The position numbers were made by a program, and so were the translations under genes. The notes under the pieces were generated by a model. That model saw only the letters and a list, made by a program, of their open reading frames with translations. It did no database searches and was not told the origin of the DNA. This document shows, in pieces, positions 43,049-54,313 of a stretch of 64,000 nucleotides of DNA. How positions within the stretch are numbered: the stretch's first letter is position 1; every line of letters begins with the position of its first letter. The DNA is from JAJFJD01 sp965228695. GTDB lineage: Bacteria > Pseudomonadota > Alphaproteobacteria > UBA8366. Location of the stretch: the NCBI GenBank assembly GCA_965228695.1, contig CBDDIB010000002.1, forward strand, positions 1,550,001 through 1,614,000, given 5' to 3'.

Positions 43049-44313
43049 CGGCTCACCTCGTTGAACGGCAGGAAGTCGACCATCGCGCCCTTTTTCAGCC
43101 GGGTCACGTCCTCCGGCAGTTCGACCAGGCCGTCCGCCCCGACGAGCGAGGACAACACGCCCGCGCCGCTGCCGCCGTGTTTTTCGGCGCAGGCGATTCC
43201 ATCCGAACCATCGATGAGCCGGGCGCGGACGAATTCGCGCCGGTCCTTCTTTTTGCGGTAGTCGAAGCCGGCCCGGACGCGATAATGGTGCGGGCTGACG
43301 TCGACCGCGCCGGACAACCGCAGCAAAAGCGGCCGCGCGACGACCAGGAAGGTGACCATGACGGCGACCGGATTGCCGGGCAGGCCGATGATCGGAACCG
43401 GACCGGTGGCGGCGGGAACGTGGCCGAGCGCGACCGGGCGGCCGGGCTTGATCGCCAGCATCCAGAAATGCAGTTGGCCCAGGGTTTCGACGACCCGGCG
43501 CACATGATCTTCCTCGCCGACCGACATACCGCCGGATGAGACCAGCGCATCATGCGTGGCCGCTGCGTCGGTAATGGTCTTGCCGATAACGGCTTCGTCA
43601 TCGGGCAGAATGCCAAGATCGGTGACGGCGCAGCCGAGCTGGGCCAGCGCCGCTTTGATGGTGAAACGGTTGGAATCGTATATCGCACCGGCCTGCAACG
43701 GTTCGCCGGGTTCGCAGACTTCGTCGCCGGTCGAGAAGACGGCGACGCGCAACGGCTTATACGCGGTGACGACGGTCCGGCCGACCGAGGCGGCGAGGCC
43801 GACATCCTGCGGCCGCAGCTTGGTGCCGCTCGTCAGGACGACGCTGCCGGATGTCACGTCCTCGCCGGCGTTGCGCCGGTTGGCGCCGCGTTTGATGCCG
43901 GGTGCGATTGTGACGACCTCGCCTTTTTCGTCGCAGTCTTCCTGCATCATGACCGTGTCGGGGCCGACCGGCATCGGTGCGCCGGTGAATATCCGGATAG
44001 CCTCGCCGCGTTTCGCCGGCCGTCCGAGCGGATGCCCGGCCGCCGCGCGTCCGGTAACGGGCAGACGCGTCGGCGCGTCGGGGTCGAGATCGTCGAAAAA
44101 GACCGCATAGCCGTCGACCGCCGAATTGTCGTGTTGCGGCACGTCGATGGGCGCCGTGACGGTTTCCGCGAGGATACGCCCGACCGCCGAGTCGAGCGCG
44201 ATCTCTTCGGTATCGACGACGGGAACGATTCGGCCGTCCAACTGCGCCAGGGCGTCCGCCGTGGTCATCAGGGGCTTGCCGGTTGCGAAACAGTCGTCGC
44301 TAAGCTGCGCCAT
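43045..44313 (-). CDS. moeA: Molybdopterin molybdenumtransferase
   Basis: 422 residues from the ATG at 44313, overlapping the mobB end by 14 bases. Domain order is typical of MoeA/gephyrin: the MoeA N-terminal region (AETVTAPIDVPQHDNSAVDGYAV), the catalytic MPT-binding domain (TGDEVCEPGEPL, SSGGMSVGEEDHVRRVV, IIGLPGNPVAVM) and the C-terminal beta domain. It inserts molybdate into adenylated molybdopterin. Part of mobB-moeA-moaD-moaE. Confidence 0.95.
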   Translation of the reverse strand: MAQLSDDCFATGKPLMTTADALAQLDGRIVPVVDTEEIALDSAVGRILAETVTAPIDVPQHDNSAVDGYAVFFDDLDPDAPTRLPVTGRAAAGHPLGRPAKRGEAIRIFTGAPMPVGPDTVMMQEDCDEKGEVVTIAPGIKRGANRRNAGEDVTSGSVVLTSGTKLRPQDVGLAASVGRTVVTAYKPLRVAVFSTGDEVCEPGEPLQAGAIYDSNRFTIKAALAQLGCAVTDLGILPDDEAVIGKTITDAAATHDALVSSGGMSVGEEDHVRRVVETLGQLHFWMLAIKPGRPVALGHVPAATGPVPIIGLPGNPVAVMVTFLVVARPLLLRLSGAVDVSPHHYRVRAGFDYRKKKDRREFVRARLIDGSDGIACAEKHGGSGAGVLSSLVGADGLVELPEDVTRLKKGAMVDFLPFNEVSR

Positions 44314-44845
44314 CGGACACGGTCTGCTTGTATTGCGACAGGCCGCAATGGTCGATGATGAAATCCGCGACGGCCGGGACGTCGTTCAGATCGAGGATCG
44401 GCAAGTCGCGCGTCGCGACGGCCCGGACGCCGGCAGCGTCGTCGGTCGCGATCGCCACGATATGGGAATCTCCGTCGGCGAGCAGCGGTTTCCCGGCCGA
44501 CGGCCGGTGAATTTCCAGCTTGGGATGCGCATGCGCCTTGAACCCTTCGACCAGCAACAGGTCGACCGGCGACATATGTTTGATCAGATCCGCCATTTCA
44601 GGCTCCGGGTCGCTCCGGTTCTCGTGCATCAGGGCCCAACGCTTTTCCGACGTTACCAGGACTTCTGTCGCCCCGGCCTCACGATGGAGATAGGAGTCCT
44701 TGCCCGGTTTGTCGACGTCGAAGGCATGATGCGCGTGCTTCATCGTCGAAACGGTCACGCCGCGCGCCACCAACGCCGGCAGTAGCCGCTCTACCAGGGT
44801 CGTTTTACCGCTGCCGCTCCAACCTGCGAGTCCAAAAATCTTCAT
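44300..44845 (-). CDS. mobB: Molybdopterin-guanine dinucleotide biosynthesis protein MobB
   Basis: 181 residues from the ATG at 44845. P-loop GLAGWSGSGKTTLVERLL at the start, then STMKHAHHAFDVDKPGKDSY and LLLVEGFKAHAHPKLEIHR, the normal MobB blocks. It is a GTP-binding accessory factor of MGD formation. The gene overlaps moeA and follows pgsA by 32 bases. The frame is open further upstream, but that part lies within pgsA. Confidence 0.94.
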   Translation of the reverse strand: MKIFGLAGWSGSGKTTLVERLLPALVARGVTVSTMKHAHHAFDVDKPGKDSYLHREAGATEVLVTSEKRWALMHENRSDPEPEMADLIKHMSPVDLLLVEGFKAHAHPKLEIHRPSAGKPLLADGDSHIVAIATDDAAGVRAVATRDLPILDLNDVPAVADFIIDHCGLSQYKQTVSDGAA

Positions 44846-44877
44846 CGGTATAGTGTCTTGCGCCGGCGGCGGCGCGT

Positions 44878-45519
44878 CTAGCTCAAATTCTCGGCGGTGC
44901 CGCCCGGCTTGGCCGGCGCCCCGGCCTTCTTCGGTGCAGGCTTGGCCGGCGGATCGGGTTCGACGTCGCCGGTCAAATGCTTGAGCCCGGCCTGCAGATA
45001 GTCCCAGCCGGTGATCAGGGTCAGCAATGCGGCGATCCACACACCGATTTCGCCGATCCAGACGCTGGGAATCCAATCCGGGCTGGCGTCGTGGACGATC
45101 AGAAACCCGAGCGCGAACATTTGGATCATCGTCTTCCATTTGGCCAGCCGGCTGACCGGCACGCCGACCGAGAGCGCGGCGAGATGCTCGCGCAGACCGG
45201 AAACCAGGATTTCTCGGATCAGGATGATCAGGGCCGGCAGCACCACGAGGCCGGCGATGCGGTCGGTCGCAACGAGCATAAAGATCACGGCGGCGACCAG
45301 CAGCTTATCCGCGACCGGATCCATGAATCGGCCGAATTTCGAAATCTGGCCCATCGACCGGGCGATATAGCCGTCGAAGAAGTCGGTCACGCAGGCCGCG
45401 GCATAGAGTCCGAGGGCGACCCAACGCGGAGTCTCGCCGTCCATGAAGAATAGGGCGACGATCGGCGGAATCACGAGGATCCGCGAGAGCGTCAGGAGAT
45501 TCGGCAGGTTGGTGAGCAT
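44878..45519 (-). CDS. pgsA: CDP-diacylglycerol-glycerol-3-phosphate 3-phosphatidyltransferase
   Basis: 213 residues from the ATG at 45519. The CDP-alcohol phosphotransferase signature is intact in DGYIARSMGQISKFGRFMD followed by PVADK, with all four Asp. About six membrane helices; the last ~35 residues are a hydrophilic Pro/Ala/Lys-rich extension (PPAKPAPKKAGAPAKPGG) not seen in short PgsA proteins. It makes phosphatidylglycerophosphate for phosphatidylglycerol. It follows uvrC by 60 bases, a common alphaproteobacterial pair. Confidence 0.95.
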   Translation of the reverse strand: MLTNLPNLLTLSRILVIPPIVALFFMDGETPRWVALGLYAAACVTDFFDGYIARSMGQISKFGRFMDPVADKLLVAAVIFMLVATDRIAGLVVLPALIILIREILVSGLREHLAALSVGVPVSRLAKWKTMIQMFALGFLIVHDASPDWIPSVWIGEIGVWIAALLTLITGWDYLQAGLKHLTGDVEPDPPAKPAPKKAGAPAKPGGTAENLS

Positions 45520-45579
45520 GGGCCGTGATCCAGTTCCGGGCGGCCAAAATGCCCGTCCGGTGATTATTTCAGAAGTCTA

Positions 45580-47502
45580 CTAATCCTCGTTGAAATGGCC
45601 ATAGATTTTCTTGGCGACGGTGCGGCTTATCCCGTCGACCGCCTCAAGATCGGCGAGCCCGGCCCGCGCAACCGCTTGGGCGGACCCGAATTGTAGTAGC
45701 AAGGCCTTTTTCCGCTTCTGTCCGACACCGGCGATTTCATCGAGCGGGGAGGCGGTAATTCCCTTCGCCCGGCGGGCGCGGTGGGTCCCGATCGCGAATC
45801 GGTGGGCTTCGTCGCGCAGCCGCTGCAGGAAATACAGGACTGGATCGCGCGGCGGCAGCGAGAAGGCCGGCCGGCCGTCCATATGGAATTGTTCGCGGCC
45901 TGCGTTGCGGTCGGGTCCCTTGGAGATGGCGACCAACGCCACATCGTCGATGCCGAGATCCTCGAACACCTCCTGCACGACCGATAGCTGGCCTTTGCCC
46001 CCGTCGATGACCACCAGGTCCGGCCAAGTTCCGGCTTCGCGGTCGGGGTCTTCCTTCAGGGCCCGGGCAAAGCGGCGCGTCAGCACTTCCCGCATCATCG
46101 CGTAATCGTCGCCGCCGGCCATCGCCGCCGATTCACTCTTGTCGAGACCGCGGATGTTGAATTTGCGATAGGCGTTCTTCATCAACCCATCGGGGCCGGC
46201 GACGATCATGCACCCGACCGCATTGGTGCCCTGGATATGGCTGTTGTCGTAAACTTCGATTCGGACGGGCGGCGCATCCAGGTTGAAGGTCTCGGCGACA
46301 CCGTCCAGCAGCTTGCGGTGCGAGGCGCTTTCGGCCATCCGCCGCGACAGCGCATCCCGCGCATTGATGAGCGCATGGTCGATCAACTTACGCCGGGCGC
46401 CGCGCTGCGGGCGGATGATGCGCACGCGCCGCTCCGCCCGGACGGACAGTGCCTCCCCCAACAGGGCGGTTTCCTTGGGTTTCCCACTCACTAGGATCAG
46501 TTTGGGCGGGGTAACGCGGTCGTAGAATTGGCCGATGAACGCGGCCAGGACTTCGGGCGGCTCGATGGCCCGGTTGTGGCTCGGGAAAAAGGCCCGGTTG
46601 CCGTAGTTCCGGCCATCCCGGAAGAAGAAGACCTGGACGCAGGATTGGCCCGCTTCCTGATGCAAGGCAATGACGTCGGCCTCGTCGAGCCCTTCTACGT
46701 TGATGTCCTGGTGCGAGCGTACATGGCTCAACGCGTTGATGCGGTCGCGCAGGGTTGCGGCGCGTTCGAACTCCAGGGTTTCGCTCGCCTTCTGCATGTC
46801 GTCGGCGAGTTTCTCGACGATGCGGTGACTGCGGCCGGCCAGGAAGTCATGCGCCTGTTCCACCAGTGCCGCGTAATCGGCTTCGCTGATGCGGTTCACA
46901 CAGGGCGCGCTGCAGCGCTTGATCTGATATTGCAGGCATGGCCGGGTGCGGGCGGAGAACACATTGTCCGAGCAATTCCGCAGCAGGAAGGCGCGCTGCA
47001 ACGTGACGATCGTCCGGTTGACCGCGCCGGCGGAAGCGAAGGGTCCGAAATACCGTCCGTCCTTCGTCCGTGCGCCGCGATGCTTGATGACCTGCGGATA
47101 CGGATGGTCGCCGGTGATCAGCACATACGGAAACGACTTGTCGTCCCGCAGCAGCACGTTGTAGCGCGGCTTCAGCTTCTTGACCATGTTGGACTCAAGA
47201 AGCAGCGCCTCGACCTCGGTATGCGTCGTCACGAACTCCATCGACCGGGTTGCCGCGATCATGCGTTGCAGGCGGATCGGCAGCCGCGCGGGGCGCGTAT
47301 AGTTGACGACCCGGTTCCGCAGATTGCGCGCCTTGCCGATGTAGAGCGCATTGCCCTTCTCGTCCTGCATCCGGTAGACGCCCGGTCCGCCCGGTAGGGT
47401 CGCCAGATGCGCCTGAATCACGGACACGCCGGTGGCGAGACCGCCGCGGGGGGCGTCGCCTTCCGGAATAGCAACCTTGGGCCGATTTTTGTTCTCGTCC
47501 AT
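45580..47502 (-). CDS. uvrC: Excinuclease ABC subunit C
   Basis: 640 residues from the ATG at 47502. Domains in order: GIY-YIG nuclease (GPGVYRMQDEKGNALYIGKA), a Cys-bearing segment (RPCLQYQIKRCSAPC), UvrB-interacting UVR helix, RNase H-like C-terminal nuclease (RIEVYDNSHIQGTNAVG, LVVIDGGKGQLSVV) and a terminal double HhH (LEAVDGISRTVAKKIYG). It makes both incisions around a DNA lesion in nucleotide excision repair. Start choice rests on length; the frame stays open to 47604. uvrB lies 2.7 kb away. Confidence 0.96.
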   Translation of the reverse strand: MDENKNRPKVAIPEGDAPRGGLATGVSVIQAHLATLPGGPGVYRMQDEKGNALYIGKARNLRNRVVNYTRPARLPIRLQRMIAATRSMEFVTTHTEVEALLLESNMVKKLKPRYNVLLRDDKSFPYVLITGDHPYPQVIKHRGARTKDGRYFGPFASAGAVNRTIVTLQRAFLLRNCSDNVFSARTRPCLQYQIKRCSAPCVNRISEADYAALVEQAHDFLAGRSHRIVEKLADDMQKASETLEFERAATLRDRINALSHVRSHQDINVEGLDEADVIALHQEAGQSCVQVFFFRDGRNYGNRAFFPSHNRAIEPPEVLAAFIGQFYDRVTPPKLILVSGKPKETALLGEALSVRAERRVRIIRPQRGARRKLIDHALINARDALSRRMAESASHRKLLDGVAETFNLDAPPVRIEVYDNSHIQGTNAVGCMIVAGPDGLMKNAYRKFNIRGLDKSESAAMAGGDDYAMMREVLTRRFARALKEDPDREAGTWPDLVVIDGGKGQLSVVQEVFEDLGIDDVALVAISKGPDRNAGREQFHMDGRPAFSLPPRDPVLYFLQRLRDEAHRFAIGTHRARRAKGITASPLDEIAGVGQKRKKALLLQFGSAQAVARAGLADLEAVDGISRTVAKKIYGHFNED

Positions 47503-47959
47503 TTTTCGCGCCGGGTGGGTCCGATCCGATGAAATTGCCTCAGGGCAGGGTAGGCTGGCAATGCGCTTTCGCGGGACGTCGGATGCCGCTTGGTACCGTG
47601 CCACTGCACCGCATCCGTAACTATCCGTTGCATTCAGTCGCAGTTGCGATTCAGTCGCTTCTACATATCCACGTTTTCTGTGGATAACTCTGTTGACATC
47701 GACATACGAATCTCGTGCGCCCTCGGAGAGCCAAGCACTTCAGCCGTTTGCACAAATATTAGGCATATATTCCAAGAGGTTGATTTACAAAGAAAATACT
47801 ATGGAATGTTGTTGCGGTTTGGACACGAATCGCAAATTCCTTGGGACAACGGCGGTTTGTGGCAGAGAAATTGCGTCTGTGCAAAACTTCGCCCGAGTCG
47901 GGCCGATCCGAAGTCCTTTTTTTTGAACGGCTTGGTTCGGAAGACCAAGGGCTTAGCAT
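47503..47959. other. 457-base AT-richer non-coding stretch upstream of uvrC
   Basis: Between the uvrC start and the stop of the SDR gene on the same strand. It contains a 10-base direct repeat ATTCAGTCGC (47632-47641 and 47649-47658), a TTGACA at 47693-47698 without a matching -10, and a run of eight T at 47917-47924 preceded by the short hairpin GCCCGAGTCGGGC (47891-47903). The uvrC promoter should lie here. An unannotated small RNA on the plus strand is possible but not shown. Short open frames crossing it have no ribosome site and no family resemblance. Confidence 0.5.
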
Positions 47960-48724
47960 CTATTCCGGGGGTGTTTGCCCGGCTGCGGATTGCGCCCACC
48001 CGAGATGCTGACCGGAATCCAGCGCGAGCATTTGGCCCGTCATCGACGCCGTGCCGACGATGAACCGCACCGCGTCGCAAATCTCCTGCGGGTCCACCGC
48101 GCGCTGCAAGGGCATGGATTCATACTGCTCCCGGAATTGGTCCGGCGTTTGGCGCGCGCTGGCCAGGGTCGGGCCCGGGCCGATGGCGTTCACCCGGATT
48201 TTGGGTGCGAGCGCCAGGGCGAGGGTTTGTGTCAGGGTCCAGAGCGCGGCCTTGCTGAGGGTGTAGGACGTGAAGTGCGGCGTCAGGTTCCAAACCCGTT
48301 CGTCCAGCATGTTGATCACGACGCCCTCGGCGTCATCCGGCAGGACCGCGGCCATCTCCTGAATCAGCACGAAGGGCGCCCGAAGGTTAATATCGAGATG
48401 CCCGTCCCAGCTTTCGCGGGTCACCGTATTGGCCTCGTCGCGCTCGAAACGGGATGCGTTGTTCACGAGACAGCCGATCGGGCCCAGGGCACCGGTGGCG
48501 TCAGCAATCAAGGTGCCGGTCTGCGTTTCATCGCTCAGGTCGGCCGCGAGTGTCACCGCTTTACCGCCGCCGTCCGCGATCTCGGCGGCGATCGCCTCCG
48601 CCTCCTCGCGCGACGCGTTGTAGTGAATACCGACCGCCCAGCCATGGCGGGCGAGGTCGAGCGCGATGGCGCGCCCGATCCGCCGTGCGCTTCCGGTGAC
48701 CAAGGCATTTTTCGGCATGCTCAT
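47960..48724 (-). CDS. SDR-family oxidoreductase, pteridine-reductase/FolM-like
   Basis: 254 residues from the ATG at 48724 (MSMPKN; a second ATG is two codons in). Classical SDR: NAD(P) loop VTGSARRIGRAIAL, LVNNASRF, and the catalytic YTLSK. The Arg after the glycine loop favours NADPH. The stretch INMLDERVWNLTPHFTSYT and RVNAIGPGPTLAS resemble the FolM/pteridine reductase branch, which reduces dihydrofolate or dihydromonapterin. The exact substrate is inferred. It follows the enolase-superfamily gene by 46 bases. Confidence 0.82.
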   Translation of the reverse strand: MSMPKNALVTGSARRIGRAIALDLARHGWAVGIHYNASREEAEAIAAEIADGGGKAVTLAADLSDETQTGTLIADATGALGPIGCLVNNASRFERDEANTVTRESWDGHLDINLRAPFVLIQEMAAVLPDDAEGVVINMLDERVWNLTPHFTSYTLSKAALWTLTQTLALALAPKIRVNAIGPGPTLASARQTPDQFREQYESMPLQRAVDPQEICDAVRFIVGTASMTGQMLALDSGQHLGWAQSAAGQTPPE

Positions 48725-48770
48725 GCCGATCAAGATAGAGCGGCCGTTGGGGTCGGTACAGGGGCCATGC

Positions 48771-49919
48771 CTAGGCTTTGTACTTTTCGACGGCGTCCCA
48801 ATCGATCTCGACGCCGAAGCCGGGCGCATCGCTCAGATGAACCCGCCCGTCGCGGAAATGGGCGCCGCCGTTGTAGATGTCGTGCTGGATCGGATGACGC
48901 TCATGGCTGCCGTGCGATTCCGCGCCGAAGGCCGCGTCCCCGAAGGCGGAGACCAGCGGCGCATGGATATGCGCTGCGGTGTGCGGCGCGATCTGCACGC
49001 CGCGCGCTTCCGCGTAATGGGCGATGCGCAGCGATTCCGTGAAGCCGGCGTGGCGCGTCGAATCGAACTGCACGAAGCGGATCGATCCGGAATCGATGAA
49101 ATCGCGGACGGTGAAGCGGTGCCATTCGCGCTCGCAATGCGCCAACGGGATCGGCGAGTTGTCGGCGAGCGTGACGAAGTCCGCCGGCTGCAGGTGCCAG
49201 TGCAGCGGTTCCTCCAGCCAGAAGATGTCAAACGGTTCGACCGCGTGTGCGAAGCGGATGCAGTCGTCCACGCCGTAAGGCGCGTTCATATCAAGCATGA
49301 ACAGCGTGTCCTTGCCGATCGCCTCGCGGGTGGCGCGAATACGCTCGACCTCGTCGGCCATCGACAGGGCGCCGGTCTTCAGTTTCACCGCCGTGAAGCC
49401 GTTCGCAACGAAACCGCCGAGCTCTTCGGCGCAGGCGGTGAGGGAAGCGCCCTCGACGTAATAGCCGCCGGTGGCGTATGTGAAGACCGAGTCCGCCGTA
49501 CCGCCGAGCAGCTTGTGCACCGGCAGGCCCGTGGCCTTGCCTTTGATGTCCCAGAGCGCGATGTCGATCCCGCCGATCGCCGCCATGATCTGCGGCCGCT
49601 GATTGCGCGGCAGCGGTGCGGGCATACCGTCCCAGCCGCCGAGGCCGCCGGGGCGCGGGGAGGTGAGCGAGAACAGTTTTTCCCAGATATCGACATGGCC
49701 GTGCGGGTCCATCCCCGCGATCACCTCGCCGAAGACGGCGATCAGATCGCAGATCAGCTTCTGCGGCCCGCCCTGCACCTCGCCGAACCCGGTGACGCCG
49801 TCATCGGTGCGCACCTCGACCAGGATAAGGCTGGCGCTGTCGCTGATCTCATGCGCCGTCCAACTCGGCGGGTCGATCTTCGCGTAGAGGGGATAGCTGC
49901 GCACTTCGGTGATTTTCAT
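48771..49919 (-). CDS. Enolase-superfamily enzyme (mandelate racemase/muconate lactonizing group)
   Basis: 382 residues from the ATG at 49919. The base is the Lys pair in AVKLKTG; metal ligands are the Asp in FMLDMNAPYG and the Glu residues in WLEEPLHW and HCEREWHRF. VQFDSTRHAGFTESL and IAPHTAAHIHAP complete the barrel, the latter with a possible catalytic His. This His plus KxK pattern fits the mandelate-racemase/sugar-acid dehydratase subgroup. The substrate is unknown. Same strand as the SDR gene downstream. Confidence 0.9.
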   Translation of the reverse strand: MKITEVRSYPLYAKIDPPSWTAHEISDSASLILVEVRTDDGVTGFGEVQGGPQKLICDLIAVFGEVIAGMDPHGHVDIWEKLFSLTSPRPGGLGGWDGMPAPLPRNQRPQIMAAIGGIDIALWDIKGKATGLPVHKLLGGTADSVFTYATGGYYVEGASLTACAEELGGFVANGFTAVKLKTGALSMADEVERIRATREAIGKDTLFMLDMNAPYGVDDCIRFAHAVEPFDIFWLEEPLHWHLQPADFVTLADNSPIPLAHCEREWHRFTVRDFIDSGSIRFVQFDSTRHAGFTESLRIAHYAEARGVQIAPHTAAHIHAPLVSAFGDAAFGAESHGSHERHPIQHDIYNGGAHFRDGRVHLSDAPGFGVEIDWDAVEKYKA

Positions 49920-50053
49920 GACGGCGTTCCGGTTTGTTCTTGGATCGGCGACCGTTGGTCGCGGCGCATCTTAGCGCGGCAGGCCGGGGCGAGGGCAAGT
50001 CGGCGTGGTCTGTCGGAAGTCTGCTTCCTTCGGTGGGTCGTCCCGCCAACATG

Positions 50054-50121
50054 CTTCGACAAGCTCAGCATGAGGGCACATTCGAGATTCAAAACTCGGC
50101 CTCATCCTGAGCCTGTCGAAG
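50054..50121. repeat. Imperfect inverted repeat, REP-like
   Basis: A 22-base arm CTTCGACAAGCTCAGCATGA(GG) at 50054-50075 matches, in inverse orientation, the arm at 50100-50121 with two mismatches. The 24-base spacer is AT-rich. The core TTCGACAAGCTCAG with its complement is a widespread intergenic repeat in alphaproteobacterial genomes. It lies between the convergent-facing ends of the uvrB stop side and the enolase-superfamily start. Confidence 0.75.
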
Positions 50122-50150
50122 GATTGGATTGGGGCGCTGCATCATCGTTT

Positions 50151-50175
50151 TCACTCCCGTTTTCACGGGAATGAC
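50151..50175. repeat. Short palindromic repeat near the uvrB stop
   Basis: CACTCCCGT and ACGGGAATG pair with one G-T exchange around TTTC, 24 bases beyond the uvrB stop. CCCG...CGGGAATGAC is another motif common in intergenic repeats of this group, and here it follows directly after the larger inverted repeat. It could help end uvrB transcription, but there is no T-run on that strand. Confidence 0.55.
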
Positions 50176-50198
50176 AATCAGGTCGTGAGATTTTGGAC

Positions 50199-52427
<2,229 letters not shown>

Positions 52428-52433
52428 AGGAGA

Positions 52434-52439
52434 ATTATA
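52434..52439 (-). promoter_or_regulatory. TATAAT box 6 bases before the uvrB ATG
   Basis: On the minus strand a perfect -10 hexamer TATAAT is followed by six bases and then the ATG. Transcription starting 6-8 bases after the -10 would begin at the start codon. No good -35 is found at 16-18 bases. The absence of AGGAG before this ATG fits leaderless initiation. Confidence 0.45.
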
Positions 52440-52565
52440 TAGGGGATGGGCGGCGATTTGCGATGGCCGATCGACGCCTGACCCCGTTCTCCTGCCATTT
52501 TTGCGAATCATGGCATACTGCGCGGCTTTCCGGCGCATTCGGCGGCCGGCATCGAGGGGGACAGA

Positions 52566-53132
52566 ATGGCATTACTGAACAGCGCCGGACGGTACGGCGC
52601 GATGGCGAAGCTCTTCCACTGGGCGGTTTTCCTGATTTTCGTCAACCAATACGTGACCGGTAGCGTGATGATGCGGCTCGGCAAGGGCCAAGCGTTTCTC
52701 GGCTACAGCGGGGGCGAGTTGTACACATGGCACAAGTCGGTCGGCGTGGTGGCGCTGGCCGTCGTGTTGCTGCGCATCGTTTGGCGCAAGACCACGCCAT
52801 TGCCCGACTGGGCCGCGACGCTGGAGGATTGGGAACGCGCGACGACCAAATGGGTCGAGCGCTTCCTCTATACCTGCATGGTCCTGATGCCGGTCAGCGG
52901 CTATGTCTTCACCATGGCGGGCGGATACCGATTCAAGCTGTTCGGCGCCGTCGAACTGCCGGTACTGATCGAGAAGAACGCGAGCCTCGCCGCCTTTGGC
53001 GAGTGGTCGCATCTCATCATCGGCTACATGATCGTGATCGCCCTGACCCTGCATATAGGTCTCGGCCTAAAGCATCATCTGGTCAACAAGGACCGCTTTC
53101 TGAACCGAATGTTGCCGTTTACCAAGCAATAG
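52566..53132 (+). CDS. Cytochrome b561-type membrane protein
   Basis: 188 residues from the ATG at 52566, with GAGGGGG about 6 bases upstream. Four helices with paired His ligands: LFHWAVFLIFVNQYVTG, LYTWHKSVGVVALAVVLL, and later FGEWSHLIIGYMIVIALTLH. The pattern is that of bacterial YodB/CybB cytochrome b561, a di-heme quinol oxidoreductase moving electrons across the inner membrane, sometimes to superoxide. It stands alone, divergent from uvrB and 92 bases before the LLM gene. Confidence 0.9.
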   Translation: MALLNSAGRYGAMAKLFHWAVFLIFVNQYVTGSVMMRLGKGQAFLGYSGGELYTWHKSVGVVALAVVLLRIVWRKTTPLPDWAATLEDWERATTKWVERFLYTCMVLMPVSGYVFTMAGGYRFKLFGAVELPVLIEKNASLAAFGEWSHLIIGYMIVIALTLHIGLGLKHHLVNKDRFLNRMLPFTKQ

Positions 53133-53224
53133 GATTTAGGGATTCCGGCACCGTATGCCGGTTGATGTTATACTGACGGTTCTTCATCGGCCGTCTTACG
53201 AATAGCCAACATCAGGGAACCGTC

Positions 53225-54274
53225 ATGAAATTGGGATTGTCCGTCGGATATTCCGGCGCGGAGATGAATTTGCCGGTCGAGCGTATCCTGCGCGCGGAAA
53301 AGCTCGGCTACGATTCGGTCTGGACCGCCGAGGCCTACGGGTCCGATGCGATCACGCCGCTTGCCTATCTCGCGGCGATCACCAAGCGGATCAAGCTCGG
53401 CACCGGAATCATGCAGGTTTCGGCCCGCACGCCGGCCAACGCCGCAATGTGCGCCGGGACGATCGATGCGCTGGCGGGCGGCGGGCGGTTCATCGCCGGG
53501 CTCGGCGTGTCGGGGCCGCAGATCGTCGAGGGATGGTACGGCCAGCCCTGGGGCAGCCCGTACTACTGGCTGAAGGATTACGTCTCGATCATGCGCAAGA
53601 TTTGGCGGCGCGAAGAAGGGCTGACCCACGACGGCCGGCAGCTTAAACTCCCTTACGAAGGCGAAGGGGGGTTAGGCGTCGGCAAGCCGCTCAAATCGAT
53701 CCTGCATATGAACCCGGACATTCCCGTCTATATCGGGTCGGGCAACGAGCAGACCGTCCGCCTGACCGGGGAAATCGCTGACGGCTGGCTGCCACTGGGT
53801 TTCATTCCCGGCACGTTGGACGAATACAAGCCGTGGATCGAGCAAGGCTTCGAGCGCGCGGGCAACGGCAAGGGATGGGACAATTTCGAAATCCAGGCCC
53901 GCGTGTTCGTCGATGTCGACGACGACGTGCAGGCGGCGCTCGACCGGCTGAAACCGCGCGAGGCGCTCTATGTCGGCGGCATGGGCCACAAGAACAAGAA
54001 TTTCCATAAGGAGATGTTGATACGGCGGGGCTATGGCGACGCGGCGGATCGCATTCAGGAACTTTATCTGGCCGGGCACAAGGACGAAGCGGCCGCGGCG
54101 GTCCCGGACGAGTGGGTCGATTCGCGTGCGCTGATGGGGCCGCCCGCGCGTATCAAGGAACGCTATACCGCGTGGGAGGAATCCGGTGTGAACAGCCTGA
54201 CCGTTTCTCCGGCGCAGGACGCCGCCGTCGACCTGATGGCCACGCTGGCCCGGCTCAATCCTCCGCGCGACTGA
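53225..54274 (+). CDS. LLM-class flavin-dependent oxidoreductase
   Basis: 349 residues from the ATG at 53225. Luciferase-like TIM barrel: KLGLSVGYSGAEMNLPVER, YDSVWTAEAYGSDAITPLA, KLGTGIMQVSARTPANAA and GRFIAGLGVSGPQIVEG, as in the F420-dependent N5,N10-methylene-tetrahydromethanopterin reductase-like branch. Whether FMN or F420 is used cannot be decided from sequence. Its substrate is unknown. First of three same-strand oxidoreductase genes (39- and 42-base gaps), probably one operon. Confidence 0.9.
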   Translation: MKLGLSVGYSGAEMNLPVERILRAEKLGYDSVWTAEAYGSDAITPLAYLAAITKRIKLGTGIMQVSARTPANAAMCAGTIDALAGGGRFIAGLGVSGPQIVEGWYGQPWGSPYYWLKDYVSIMRKIWRREEGLTHDGRQLKLPYEGEGGLGVGKPLKSILHMNPDIPVYIGSGNEQTVRLTGEIADGWLPLGFIPGTLDEYKPWIEQGFERAGNGKGWDNFEIQARVFVDVDDDVQAALDRLKPREALYVGGMGHKNKNFHKEMLIRRGYGDAADRIQELYLAGHKDEAAAAVPDEWVDSRALMGPPARIKERYTAWEESGVNSLTVSPAQDAAVDLMATLARLNPPRD

Positions 54275-54313
54275 CATCCGCGCAATCCAAGACACACGAT
54301 CAAGAGGATAGAC

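Noticed and set aside
47590..48063. Plus-strand open frame across the uvrC upstream gap
   Set aside because: No family resemblance, no ribosome site, and it runs antisense into the SDR gene.
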